A stretch of DNA of 64,000 nt, from the NCBI RefSeq assembly GCF_028610625.1, contig NZ_JAQQWU010000010.1, positions 1 to 64,000 on the forward strand, read 5' to 3'. Below, one piece after another: positions 16,314-24,436 of the stretch. The position numbers and the translations under genes are program-made. Numbering within the stretch: the first letter of the stretch is position 1; each line of letters opens with the position of its first letter. The stretch is from Guptibacillus spartinae. GTDB lineage: Bacteria; Bacillota; Bacilli; Bacillales; Guptibacillaceae. The notes under the pieces were generated by a model, which saw only the letters and a list, made by a program, of their open reading frames with translations, had not been told where the DNA came from and did no database searches.

Positions 16314-16326
16314 GCGAATAGGCTAA

Positions 16327-16359
16327 AAAGGCTGTCACCTACTAGTGGTGACAGCCTTT
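16327..16359 (+). terminator. Terminator after putC
   Basis: AAAGGCTGTCACC and GGTGACAGCCTTT make a perfect 13-bp stem, followed by gtttttg. Confidence 0.85.
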
Positions 16360-16363
16360 GTTT

Positions 16364-16585
16364 TTGTTCAAGCTTGAAAGGGAAAATGATGGAGAAGGAA
16401 GTGGTTTTATTGCAGCAGCATTAGTGATGATGATTGGCATTATCTCGGTTCGTGTGGTTGGTTTCTTTTCTCCATCATTTCTGGAGTTAAAAGGAAAACG
16501 TTTATCTGAAAGACAAAAGTATGCGGTTGATGCCCTAGCAATTGGAATTCTACTCATTACGCTCATTATTGTTTGTATGATGTAA
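16364..16585 (+). CDS. Small two-TM membrane protein (start uncertain)
   Basis: About 60-74 residues with two hydrophobic helices (FIAAALVMMIGIISVRVVGFF and ALAIGILLITLIIVCMM) joined by a charged loop. The frame begins inside the putC terminator, and the in-frame TTG at 16364 has no ribosome site. A GAAGGAAG lies before an ATT at 16409, so the true start may be non-standard or further in, at the ATGs near 16427. I do not recognise it; it could be a spurious frame. Confidence 0.35.
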   Translation: MFKLERENDGEGSGFIAAALVMMIGIISVRVVGFFSPSFLELKGKRLSERQKYAVDALAIGILLITLIIVCMM

Positions 16586-16596
16586 AAGGTGGGTGT

Positions 16597-18189
16597 TTAG
16601 CTCTCTTCCTTGTGAAGTGGGAGAAAGAGGTTGGCAGTTGTACCAGCACCTTCAGTTGAATCGATAAGGATTTTCCCGTGATGAGCTTCCACAATATCAA
16701 AACAAATCGAAAGGCCGATCCCTAGTCCACTGCTTTTTGTGCTATAAAAGGGCGTTCCGAGCTGGTTAATCTCTTTTTCACTCATCCCCTGACCGTTATC
16801 ATTAACCGAAATAATGACGTCTTTGTCTTTTTTTATTAAAGAAACCGTAATATCTCCACCGTTTGGCATGGCTTCTATCGCATTTTTGATGAAATTAATA
16901 AGCACTTGTTTGATCTGGGAAGAATCCATCCAAACAGTGATTTGCTCCTCTTCAGCATCTAAATAAAGTTCAACATTATGTAAATGAGCGTTACTTTTCA
17001 TCAATTCAATCGTTTCAAATACGAGGGGATATAAGTGACATGCTTTTCGTTCGCTGCTCGTTTGTTTCCCCATCATCACAAATTGATTCACCAGGTTTTT
17101 CATTCGCTCAAGTTCAGTTCGGATAATATCAATATAATGTGATTGCTTTTTATCCACATCCAATAGCTGGGTAAAGCCGATGATCGAAGTGAGAGGATTG
17201 CGGATTTCATGAGCTAATCCAGCCCCTAATTTGCCGATAGCTGAAAGTTTCTCAGATTGAATCACCTGCTCTTGCAGTTGATAATAAGAAGTCATATCGC
17301 GAAACTGAGCAAATGCACCGCTTAATTGGTGATTGTGATCATAGAGAGGTAAAATATCAAGTAAACATTTTCTTTCATCTAGCATTGTAAAGGTGATCTC
17401 GATATTCTCAATCCCTTTTTTTCTTGTTAGCACATGATCGAAAAAGGGTTTAAGTACAGGAACCTTTGATATATGAGATCTGATCATATTCTTCTTGTTT
17501 AGACCGGTTAGCTGTGCAGCACTATTGTTAAATTCTCTGATTTGGCCAAACTGATCTGAAATGACAATACCAATGGGGGTTGTGTTCATCAGCATTTGAT
17601 TATAGAGATGAAGCTGTTCGTTTTGTTCATTAAGACGAATTTCACGTTCAATCGTGTCGATTGAAGAGGAAAGCAGGCCAAGGTGTAATGAGGAGGCGTG
17701 CTCTTTTGGCGTCATAATGGAAATGGTACCGATTACTTCTCCATTACGATAGCGGTATGGAGCTGAATAACACGCCACATCGCTAAAACAGTCATGGTAA
17801 TGATCATCGCCAATTAAGTGAAAAGGCTTGTTATGTTTTAGCGCAAGGGTAATGGCATTCGTACCTGCCTTTTCTTCATCGAATTTAACGCCATTTTGAA
17901 TGCCGAGAGACGCTGTCATTTGTTTAAGACGTTCGTCTCCATAGGAATCTAACACAACGCCCTGGTCATCGGTCGTTACGATCACAGTGGGGATATCGGA
18001 TAAAAAGCTTAAAAGTTTTGTCATGAATGTTTGAATGATAGAAAGCGCTCGTTCGTAATTTTGCAGGCGCTGACTTAACTCTTCTTCCGTAAGTAAAACG
18101 TGAAGAACAGGAACTGAGTTTGGATCCATTTGGTAAACATGCTCGCAGGTGTTTTTCGAGTTTTTAATGTACGTTTCACGTTGCGTCAT
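16597..18189 (-). CDS. Sensor histidine kinase with GAF and PAS domains (orphan)
   Basis: A 530-residue soluble kinase. The N-terminal ~180 residues resemble the GAF sensor of AcoR-type regulators (FDEEKAGTNAITLAL). A PAS domain follows (about 200-310, TPIGIVISDQFGQIREFN). The HisKA box is GAGLAHEIRNPLTSI with the phospho-His near 340. The ATPase domain has NFIKNAIEAMPNGG, VNDNGQGMS and GLGIGLSICFDIVEAHHG. No TM segments and no response regulator next to it, so it may feed the sporulation phosphorelay as KinA/KinE types do. That link is inference. Confidence 0.88.
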   Translation of the reverse strand: MTQRETYIKNSKNTCEHVYQMDPNSVPVLHVLLTEEELSQRLQNYERALSIIQTFMTKLLSFLSDIPTVIVTTDDQGVVLDSYGDERLKQMTASLGIQNGVKFDEEKAGTNAITLALKHNKPFHLIGDDHYHDCFSDVACYSAPYRYRNGEVIGTISIMTPKEHASSLHLGLLSSSIDTIEREIRLNEQNEQLHLYNQMLMNTTPIGIVISDQFGQIREFNNSAAQLTGLNKKNMIRSHISKVPVLKPFFDHVLTRKKGIENIEITFTMLDERKCLLDILPLYDHNHQLSGAFAQFRDMTSYYQLQEQVIQSEKLSAIGKLGAGLAHEIRNPLTSIIGFTQLLDVDKKQSHYIDIIRTELERMKNLVNQFVMMGKQTSSERKACHLYPLVFETIELMKSNAHLHNVELYLDAEEEQITVWMDSSQIKQVLINFIKNAIEAMPNGGDITVSLIKKDKDVIISVNDNGQGMSEKEINQLGTPFYSTKSSGLGIGLSICFDIVEAHHGKILIDSTEGAGTTANLFLPLHKEES

Positions 18190-18407
18190 GGGGCATCCTC
18201 TTTTCCTGGTAATAATGAAATTAGTTTTATATATAAAGTTTTAACTATATACAGTATTTAATCATTTTTTATAGATTATCATACTTTTGTACATGCTGGT
18301 TCATTTTTACTATAAATTAGGATAAAAGAAAATCAGTAGTTTGAGGATGCCATCAAGTAAAAAAGGATAACAAGATAAGCAGAAGACAGTAGAGAGGGGA
18401 AGATGGG

Positions 18408-18728
18408 ATGAGAGCAATTCTCTTATTTGCATTAGCAGGCCTTGCTGAAATTGGTGGAGGCTATTTAATATGGCTTTGGCTACGTGAGGGATATTCAAGT
18501 TTACTAGGTTTAGCTGGTGGACTTGCTTTGGTTCTATATGGTGTCATTGCCACCTGGCAAGTTTATCCAGATTTCGGAAGGGTGTATGCGGCGTATGGAG
18601 GGGTGTTTATCGTGATGTCCATTCTTTGGGGATGGGGAATTGATAAAAAGATTCCAGATCTTTATGACGTAGTGGGAGGTGCGATTTGCCTTGTAGGCGT
18701 CGCTGTTATGCTCCTCCCTCGTCACTAG
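18408..18728 (+). CDS. YnfA family (UPF0060) small membrane protein, SMR-like
   Basis: A 106-residue protein with four TM helices. [19 protein letters not shown] (about residues 10-28) and the [23 protein letters not shown] core are diagnostic for YnfA/UPF0060. The conserved Glu in the first helix matches the one small multidrug-resistance proteins use for cation exchange. An efflux role has been proposed for the family. AGAGGGGAAGATGGG precedes the ATG. It appears to be monocistronic. Confidence 0.9.
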   Translation: MRAILLFALAGLAEIGGGYLIWLWLREGYSSLLGLAGGLALVLYGVIATWQVYPDFGRVYAAYGGVFIVMSILWGWGIDKKIPDLYDVVGGAICLVGVAVMLLPRH

Positions 18729-18808
18729 CAGGTTATAAAATGTGAAAAGGATTTTCATACCATTAAGAAGAATGAAAGAAAGGGGGAATGAAAGGAGAGT
18801 AACGTTCA

Positions 18809-19585
18809 ATGAAAATCAATGAGCACAATCGGGTTGTATGGGATAAAAAAGTGGCCGATGGCGTTTCCTATACAAAGCCAGTCACAAGTAAAAGGATTGA
18901 AGATAGTAAGAAAGGAAATTGGCGCATTACTGTAACAACGGAAAAACCCGTTCCACGTGAGTGGTTTCCCACTACGCTAAAAGGGGTTAAAATTCTTTGT
19001 CTCGCGTCTGGTGGTGGGCAGCAGGGACCAATCCTTGCTGCAGCAGGAGCAGAAGTAACGGTTGTTGATCTTTCTGAGAAACAATTGGAGCAGGATCGTT
19101 TTGTTGCTGAAAGGGATCGTTTGCAGCTTACGATTGAAAAAGGAGATATGACGGACTTATCATTTATTCCTAATAACACCTTTGATCTGATTGTTCATCC
19201 GGTCTCGAATGTATTTATAGAAAATATTTTGCCCGTTTGGAAAGAGGCGGCAAGAGTATTAAAAGACGGTGGCACGCTTATTTCAGGATTTACGAATCCA
19301 TTGCTCTACCTTTTTGACGATGAGCAGGAAGAGAAAGGAATTCTTGACGTGAAAAATAGGATTCCATATTCTCCGCTCGATCAATTAACTGAAGATGAGC
19401 TTCAGGTATACAAAGAAAGCAATCAAGCATTTGAATTTGGCCATACGCTAGAAGATCAAATTCAGGGTCAAATTGATGCTGGCTTTCTGATCGCTGGTTT
19501 CTACGAAGATGATTTTGGCGGAAGGCGCCTTATTGATCGCTATACTCAAACGTTTATTGCTACAAAAGCGATAAAATCAAAATAA
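18809..19585 (+). CDS. Class I SAM-dependent methyltransferase
   Basis: A 258-residue methyltransferase. Motif I reads VKILCLASGGGQQGPILAAAGAEVTVVDLSEKQL (about residues 58-92), with the acidic VVDLS binding the ribose of SAM; motif II is FDLIVHPVSNVF. GAAAGGAGAG lies 8 bases before the ATG. The acceptor substrate cannot be told. A second, unrelated methyltransferase follows 38 bases later, so they may share a transcript. Confidence 0.85.
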   Translation: MKINEHNRVVWDKKVADGVSYTKPVTSKRIEDSKKGNWRITVTTEKPVPREWFPTTLKGVKILCLASGGGQQGPILAAAGAEVTVVDLSEKQLEQDRFVAERDRLQLTIEKGDMTDLSFIPNNTFDLIVHPVSNVFIENILPVWKEAARVLKDGGTLISGFTNPLLYLFDDEQEEKGILDVKNRIPYSPLDQLTEDELQVYKESNQAFEFGHTLEDQIQGQIDAGFLIAGFYEDDFGGRRLIDRYTQTFIATKAIKSK

Positions 19586-19623
19586 AGTTGCCAGTCAAGT
19601 GGGATAAACAAGGGGGAGTTAAC

Positions 19624-20349
19624 ATGGAATACGGTGGATCATCGGTGTACGATCATAACGATTTCTACGAGCAATATATGGCTAGACGTCATCGCGAAGA
19701 AAGTCCCAACAAAGTAATTGAATATCCGGCATTAATGTCTTTACTCGGAGACGTAACCGATCAGACAATACTTGATCTAGGTTGTGGAGACGCCAGCCTT
19801 GGAGAAGCGTTACTAAACAAACAGTGTAAAGAATATGTAGGGGTGGATGGCTCTCAGAACATGGTGAAGCAAGCGGAATTAAAGCTAAATGGGACGAAAG
19901 GAAGCGTTGTTCACACCTCGTTAGAAACCTATTCTTATCCAGCTGATGCTTTTGATCGGGTCGTTTCTCAATTAGTCCTTCATTACATAGAAGATTTAGA
20001 AGCGGTTGTGAAGAACGTATACGAGACGTTAAAGCCTGGTGGAAGGTTCGTTTTCAGCGTTCTTCACCCGCTCATGACCGCTTCTTTTAAAAGTATGACG
20101 GGAAAACGAGCGGATTGGATCGTGGATGATTATTTTCATACGGGGAAAAGAATTGAACCATGGATTGGCGAACAAGTAGTGAAATTCCATCGGACGATTG
20201 AAGACTATTTTCTAATTCTTCAAGACGCTGGCTTTACGATACAGGGATTAAGAGAGGGAACGCCCCAACGTGAGAATTTCCAAGAGGAAGAAGAGTTTAA
20301 AAGAAGGCAGCGTATTCCGTTATTTTTAATCATTTCCTGCATAAAATAA
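19624..20349 (+). CDS. Class I SAM-dependent methyltransferase
   Basis: A 241-residue enzyme of the Methyltransf_11/25 type. Motif I is TILDLGCGDASLGEALL (about residues 46-62), followed by GVDGSQNMVKQA, and the post-I block FDRVVSQLVLHYIEDL is typical of ubiquinone/menaquinone or small-molecule methyltransferases. GGGGGAG lies 8 bases before the ATG at 19624, so I discard 12 codons of open frame upstream. The substrate is unknown. Confidence 0.85.
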   Translation: MEYGGSSVYDHNDFYEQYMARRHREESPNKVIEYPALMSLLGDVTDQTILDLGCGDASLGEALLNKQCKEYVGVDGSQNMVKQAELKLNGTKGSVVHTSLETYSYPADAFDRVVSQLVLHYIEDLEAVVKNVYETLKPGGRFVFSVLHPLMTASFKSMTGKRADWIVDDYFHTGKRIEPWIGEQVVKFHRTIEDYFLILQDAGFTIQGLREGTPQRENFQEEEEFKRRQRIPLFLIISCIK

Positions 20350-20410
20350 CAATTGACAGCGATGAAGAATTGACTTATGATCATCTCAACTAATTAAATA
20401 ACGCAACTCC

Positions 20411-20504
20411 TAAAGGGGAGTAGCTTTTACAGCAAAGTCGTCATTCCAGAGCTTATTCGCTCTCGGCTTTGTTGGCAACATTCGTGTTGTTAGCAAGACC
20501 TTTA
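20411..20504 (+). ncRNA. yybP-ykoY riboswitch aptamer (Mn2+)
   Basis: The aptamer keeps both conserved strands: AAAGGGGAGTAGC (20412-20424) and TTAGCAAGACCTTTAC (20490-20505). The loops between match the family's four-way layout. P1 pairs TAAAGG (20411-20416) with CCTTTA (20499-20504). The family binds Mn2+ and turns genes on. The gene downstream is a TerC/YkoY homologue, the classic partner. Confidence 0.92.
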
Positions 20505-20569
20505 CTTTTACGGTAAAGGTCTTTAATTGTTTCAATAGACCTTTTGCCAAGCGGCAGAGGTCTTTTTTT
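20495..20569 (+). promoter_or_regulatory. Riboswitch expression platform (terminator/antiterminator)
   Basis: Four complementary segments follow each other: AAGACCTTTAC (20495-20505), GTAAAGGTCTT (20513-20523), AGACCT..TGCC (20537-20548) and GGCAGAGGTCT (20553-20563) with T-run. The first can pair with P1 or with the second; the second can pair with the third; the third pairs with the fourth as the terminator. Mn-bound P1 would free segment 2 to block the terminator, giving an ON switch. Confidence 0.7.
20537..20569 (+). terminator. Riboswitch-controlled terminator
   Basis: AGACCT-tt-TGCC and GGCA-g-AGGTCT form the stem, followed by six or more Ts, 36 bases before the terC start. Confidence 0.85.
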
Positions 20570-20605
20570 ATGCAAGGTCATTTGAAAAATAAGGGGGATT
20601 TCCTA

Positions 20606-21385
20606 ATGGATGTGTCAATGTTGTTGGAATACGGATGGGTTTTGTTACTTCTCATTGCACTGGAAGGGTTGCTTGCGGCCGATAATGCGCTCGTTTTAGC
20701 GATTATGGTGAAACATTTGCCAGAAGAAGAGCGGAAGAAAGCTTTGTTTTACGGGCTAGCTGGGGCTTTTGTTTTTCGCTTTGCCTCCCTATTTGCCATT
20801 TCTTTTCTCGTTGGTGTGTGGCAAGTGCAAGCGATCGGTGCGCTTTATCTCTTATTTATTGCGATCAATCACATTGTACGAAAGCTGTTACTGAAAAAGG
20901 GCAAAACGGAAGAGGAGAAGAAACCGAAAAAACAATCAGGGTTTTGGGGGACGGTTTTTAAAGTTGAACTTGCTGATATTGCATTTGCTGTTGATTCGAT
21001 TTTAGCAGCTGTGGCATTAGCAGTAACGCTTCCTGATACACTGCTCCCAAAAATCGGTGGATTAGATGGGGGGAAATTCCTTGTTATTTTTGCAGGGGGA
21101 CTAATCGGTTTAATTGTGATGCGTTTTGCAGCTAATTACTTTGTGAAACTATTAAAGGCGAAGCCCGGATTAGAAATAGCTGCTTTTATGATTGTTGGTT
21201 GGGTTGGTGTGAAATTATCTGTTTACACCCTTTCTCATCCAGAATTAGGCGTTCTCCCTGAAGCTTTTGCAAAATCTCCCGAGTGGAAAATCACATTCTA
21301 TGCGGTACTACTGCTCCTTGCGATAGGGGGATGGTTCCTATCTTCTTCGAAAAAAACAGAGGTTGCCAGGGAAGAAACGCTATAA
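20606..21385 (+). CDS. TerC family membrane protein, YkoY/MeeY type (Mn export)
   Basis: A 259-residue protein with about seven TM helices. ALEGLLAADNALVLAIMVKHLP holds the conserved AADNALV motif with the metal-binding Asp, and VELADIAFAVDSILAAVAL holds the second acidic pair (DIAFAVDS). In B. subtilis, YkoY (MeeY) exports Mn2+ that loads secreted enzymes. The Mn riboswitch directly upstream supports the same role. I chose the ATG at 20606 after AAGGGGGAT; an earlier in-frame ATG at 20570 lies at the terminator's T-run. Confidence 0.92.
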   Translation: MDVSMLLEYGWVLLLLIALEGLLAADNALVLAIMVKHLPEEERKKALFYGLAGAFVFRFASLFAISFLVGVWQVQAIGALYLLFIAINHIVRKLLLKKGKTEEEKKPKKQSGFWGTVFKVELADIAFAVDSILAAVALAVTLPDTLLPKIGGLDGGKFLVIFAGGLIGLIVMRFAANYFVKLLKAKPGLEIAAFMIVGWVGVKLSVYTLSHPELGVLPEAFAKSPEWKITFYAVLLLLAIGGWFLSSSKKTEVAREETL

Positions 21386-21484
21386 AAAGATTAGTTTCTA
21401 ATGAGAGTCCCCAAATGGAGTAGGATATTTGGTAAACTATATAGGTAAAAAATGGTTGGTTGTATTTAAAATGGGAGGTATAGG

Positions 21485-21892
21485 ATGATACGAGTGGATG
21501 TGGTGTATACCCTGCTTTATAACGAGAGCGACGATCGTGTAGTAATGGTTCAAAATAAAAAGCATGACAACTGGTCCCTCCCTGGTGGATCTGTGGAAGA
21601 AGGAGAAACACTCATGGAGGCGGCAGTTCGTGAAATGAGAGAAGAAACGGGGTTAACGGTCAAAGTGGGAGAGGTCTTGAGTGTAAATGAAGCATTTATA
21701 GGAAATCATCACGCTCACTTTTTTACGTTTCGAGGTGAGATCACAGACGGGGATATAGCCATTCAAGACATAGAAACGATTGCGGAAGCTAAATGGATGG
21801 ATCGAACTGAGGCAGATAAGTGGATGCCTTATTATCAAGGCGGAATTCGTTCCCTATTACAAGCATCCGTGCCTTATGTCTTTCAAGGCTAA
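21485..21892 (+). CDS. Nudix hydrolase
   Basis: A 135-residue hydrolase of a nucleoside diphosphate linked to some moiety. The Nudix box is intact: [26 protein letters not shown] (about residues 37-62), with the REMREE glutamates that bind Mg2+. GGGAGGT lies 7 bases before the ATG. It is monocistronic and ends at a terminator. The true substrate cannot be deduced. Confidence 0.9.
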   Translation: MIRVDVVYTLLYNESDDRVVMVQNKKHDNWSLPGGSVEEGETLMEAAVREMREETGLTVKVGEVLSVNEAFIGNHHAHFFTFRGEITDGDIAIQDIETIAEAKWMDRTEADKWMPYYQGGIRSLLQASVPYVFQG

Positions 21893-21896
21893 ATGG

Positions 21897-21930
21897 AAAA
21901 GCGATAAGGGCAAAACCCTTACCGCTTTTT
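21897..21930. terminator. Bidirectional terminator between Nudix gene and hisS
   Basis: AAAAGCGATAAGGG and CCCTTACCGCTTTTT pair over 13 of 14 positions with a 5-base loop. Confidence 0.8.
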
Positions 21931-21942
21931 TAATATAAAAGT

Positions 21943-23232
21943 TTAAAAACGGAAGGAGATGCGTTCTTCTTTTCCTTCATTTAATGATTTTATAATAATC
22001 TCGCTATTCATTACTTCCTCGTTTCCAATAAGGATCACTTTTTCAATTCCTCGTTTACTCGCTCTTTCAAGCGATTTGCCAGTTCTCTTTTCACTCATAT
22101 CCACTTCCATTCGATAACCTAATTTTCTATAAGCGGAGGCAACGATTAAGGCTTCACGCTTGGCGTCGATCGGAATGATCACATAGTCAGGCTTTTCATC
22201 TTTAACAATGGATGGCTCTCTTCTTTTTAACGCAGTGAGAATCACATCAAGACCGAATGAAATGCCAACGGTTGAAAAGGATTCTTCACTGCCAAGTAAA
22301 CCAGCAATGGCACTGTCATAGCGACCGCCACTGCCTATGCTCGATGAGATGGACTGATCACTGAGAAAAATCTCGTAAATGGTTCCAGTATAAATATCAA
22401 GACCTCTTGCAAGAAATGGATTGAAAGCACAATTCTTCAGAATGTTAAGTCCATCTAAGTAGGAGGTTAATTCGGAAAGCTCATTTAATCCAGTTTGGAC
22501 ATTCTCATTCTTAGAAGCAAATTGTTGGAAATAAGCGAGGTTTTGACCGCTCCAGTCTTGCGCGTAGCGCTCAATGTTCCAAATGGCGTCTGCAGCGATG
22601 TCTTTTTGTTGAAGTTCTTTTTTAACACCTTCTATTCCAATTTTCTCGAGTTTATCCATTGTCAGGATAACATCATTTAATCGCGAGGAAGGGATCGATA
22701 GCGTCTGTAGCATTCCTGCAAGAAGCTTGCGATTGTTATATTGAATCGTTACGTTAAGTTCAAGTTGATTGAAAATATCAAGAGCCATTTCCAATAATTC
22801 GGCTTCTGCCATTTGCGAACTCACGCCAGTGATATCGACATCACACTGGGTGAACTCACGGAATCGTCCCGGTTTGACAGGTCCATCTCGAAATACCTTT
22901 CCAATTTCATACCGCTTGAATGGCATGCGTAAACCTGGATTCATTGCCACTACTTTTGCAAATGGAATGGTAAGGTCGTACCGAAGGGCAAGCTCTCTTT
23001 TACCACGATCACTAAGTGTGTACATTTCTTCTAAGATTTCATCGCCACCGGCGTATTTGGAAGCCATTAGTTTTTGTTCATTCAGAATAGGCGTTTCTAG
23101 TGGAAGACAATTGTATTGGATAAACGTATCCTCAAGCGTTCGCCTCACTTTTCTACGTATTTGCTCATCCTCAGGTAAATAATCCATGGTTCCTTTTACA
23201 TTTTGATCTTTCAGCTTTTTCAAATCGCTCAT
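21943..23232 (-). CDS. hisS: Histidine--tRNA ligase
   Basis: A 429-residue class II synthetase. Motif 2 appears as RYEIGKVFRDGPVKPGRFREF (about residues 98-118, in part), the histidine-binding block as ARGLDIYTGTIYEIF (about 255) and motif 3 as GGRYDSAIAGL. The catalytic Arg and Tyr of the second block are present, so it is a true synthetase rather than HisZ. It stands alone, not in the usual hisS-aspS operon, so it may be a second copy. GAAAGG abuts the ATG at 23232, only 19 bases after the leader terminator's U-run. Expression is probably set by the leader peptide at 23348-23389. Confidence 0.9.
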   Translation of the reverse strand: MSDLKKLKDQNVKGTMDYLPEDEQIRRKVRRTLEDTFIQYNCLPLETPILNEQKLMASKYAGGDEILEEMYTLSDRGKRELALRYDLTIPFAKVVAMNPGLRMPFKRYEIGKVFRDGPVKPGRFREFTQCDVDITGVSSQMAEAELLEMALDIFNQLELNVTIQYNNRKLLAGMLQTLSIPSSRLNDVILTMDKLEKIGIEGVKKELQQKDIAADAIWNIERYAQDWSGQNLAYFQQFASKNENVQTGLNELSELTSYLDGLNILKNCAFNPFLARGLDIYTGTIYEIFLSDQSISSSIGSGGRYDSAIAGLLGSEESFSTVGISFGLDVILTALKRREPSIVKDEKPDYVIIPIDAKREALIVASAYRKLGYRMEVDMSEKRTGKSLERASKRGIEKVILIGNEEVMNSEIIIKSLNEGKEERISFRF

Positions 23233-23250
23233 CCTTTCGTTTTTGAATAC

Positions 23251-23295
23251 AAAAAGCCGCATGAACGGGAGAAGATTTCTTCTCAATTCATGCGG
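23251..23295 (-). terminator. Attenuator terminator in front of hisS
   Basis: On the minus strand a stem of CCGCATGAA/TTCATGCGG plus an inner GAGAAGA/TCTTCTC is followed by CTTTTT, just before hisS. It must be read through for hisS to be expressed. Confidence 0.85.
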
Positions 23296-23306
23296 TTACG
23301 AGTAAT

Positions 23307-23349
23307 AGCCTTCCTATACGCGATTTTTTATAAATCGGATAGCAAGGCT
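23307..23349 (-). promoter_or_regulatory. Stable hairpin between leader peptide and terminator
   Basis: Three stacked stems (AGCCTT/AAGGCT, CTAT/ATAG, CGATTT/AAATCG) make a long hairpin. Its 5' arm on the minus strand overlaps the leader peptide stop codon, so a terminating ribosome would cover it. It has the place of the pause (1:2) hairpin of classical attenuators. Confidence 0.65.
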
Positions 23350-23389
23350 AATTGTGATGATGAAGTTGTACGATGAATAAGTGTCTCAT
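23348..23389 (-). CDS. His-rich leader peptide (MRHLFIVQLHHHN)
   Basis: A 14-codon frame reads M-R-H-L-F-I-V-Q-L-H-H-H-N-stop, with four His codons of which three are consecutive. AGAGGTGA (23396-23403) lies 6 bases upstream of the ATG, a strong ribosome site. It lies on the hisS strand and is followed by a hairpin and an intrinsic terminator. Such a peptide senses charged tRNA-His: ribosome stalling at the His run would change leader folding. No T-box sequence is present in the leader. The regulatory mode is inferred from layout. Confidence 0.75.
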   Translation of the reverse strand: MRHLFIVQLHHHN

Positions 23390-23502
23390 ATCGCTCACCT
23401 CTTATTTTCAAACATATTAGCACACGAAGATTGTTATGGCAATCTTTCTTTTCTTCCGAATATTTGGTAGGATAATATTTCCTTTAGAAAGGTGGGGGAG
23501 AA

Positions 23503-24426
23503 ATGAAAAATCTTACAAAAGAGAAAATCATCACGATGATCCCTGAATTAACAGATGAGACACTGATTCCAATAACTAAAGGGTATTCGTTTGATTTAAA
23601 ATACATCACACAAATTAATGGAGAACGAGTATTGCTTCGAATTTATGAGCTAGCTTTAAGTGAACGTGTACAGGAAAAAGTAGCAAAGATGCGTGCGTTT
23701 AGGGAGAGTGGGGTTCGATGTCAGGAAGTGTTTGCTTTTGGTGAGATTTCTGAGGAAGATTTCTGTTATACAATTTTTTCGTTTCTTGAAGGAGAAGATG
23801 GGGAGGTAGCTTTACCTAGCTTAACAGTTGAGGAACAATATGCAGCTGGGTATGAAGCCGGCAGAGATCTTTGGAAAATGCACGAATTGCCTATCGTTGC
23901 TTCTAAATCCGCACATATGGCTTTTTTAACAACTAAATTTGAGAACGCGGTCGAGCGTTATTTAAAGCTTGAAACACGCATTCCACATGAGCAAATGATC
24001 ATTGAATATGTAAGGCGGAACTTGCCTCTTATTGGAGAGAGTAAGCTTGTGTTTGCCCATCATGATTATCATGCGGGAAACTTGATTATTCAGCATGGAA
24101 AATATGGTGGCGTCATTGATTTTAATCGCTGTGGTGTAAACACGGCCTATTCCGAGTTTGATAAGCTCGAATTGTTTTCGAGTCGTTTGAGCATTCCTTT
24201 CTCAAAGGGGATGGTTCAAGGGTACTTCTCTGGCACTGTTCCTGACGTTTTCTGGAAGATTCGTTCGGTCCATATGGCCCAGCTTTTGATTTTTCATATG
24301 AATTGGGTCACAGATAGCTTTCCTGAAGATCTTCCGCTTGCCGAAGAGGCAATCGCGTATGTATGGAACATGTATGAAGGCTTTCAACGGAAAATTCCAA
24401 AATGGTATGAAGAAAGCCAGGCGTAG
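23503..24426 (+). CDS. APH-like phosphotransferase
   Basis: A 307-residue kinase-fold protein of the aminoglycoside phosphotransferase family. The catalytic loop is FAHHDYHAGNLII (HxDxxxxN, about residue 190) and the metal Asp is in GVIDFNRCG (about 207). The N-terminal lobe has KGYSFDLKYI, then VLLRIY with the lysine replaced by Arg. AAGGTGGGGGAG lies just before the ATG. Members phosphorylate small molecules such as sugars, choline or antibiotics; there is no evidence which here. Confidence 0.85.
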   Translation: MKNLTKEKIITMIPELTDETLIPITKGYSFDLKYITQINGERVLLRIYELALSERVQEKVAKMRAFRESGVRCQEVFAFGEISEEDFCYTIFSFLEGEDGEVALPSLTVEEQYAAGYEAGRDLWKMHELPIVASKSAHMAFLTTKFENAVERYLKLETRIPHEQMIIEYVRRNLPLIGESKLVFAHHDYHAGNLIIQHGKYGGVIDFNRCGVNTAYSEFDKLELFSSRLSIPFSKGMVQGYFSGTVPDVFWKIRSVHMAQLLIFHMNWVTDSFPEDLPLAEEAIAYVWNMYEGFQRKIPKWYEESQA

Positions 24427-24435
24427 GCCTGGCTT
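24414..24435 (+). terminator. Terminator-like hairpin over APH stop codon
   Basis: AAGCCAGG and CCTGGCTT form an 8-bp stem enclosing the TAG; the T-run is poor. Confidence 0.4.
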
Positions 24436-24436
24436 A

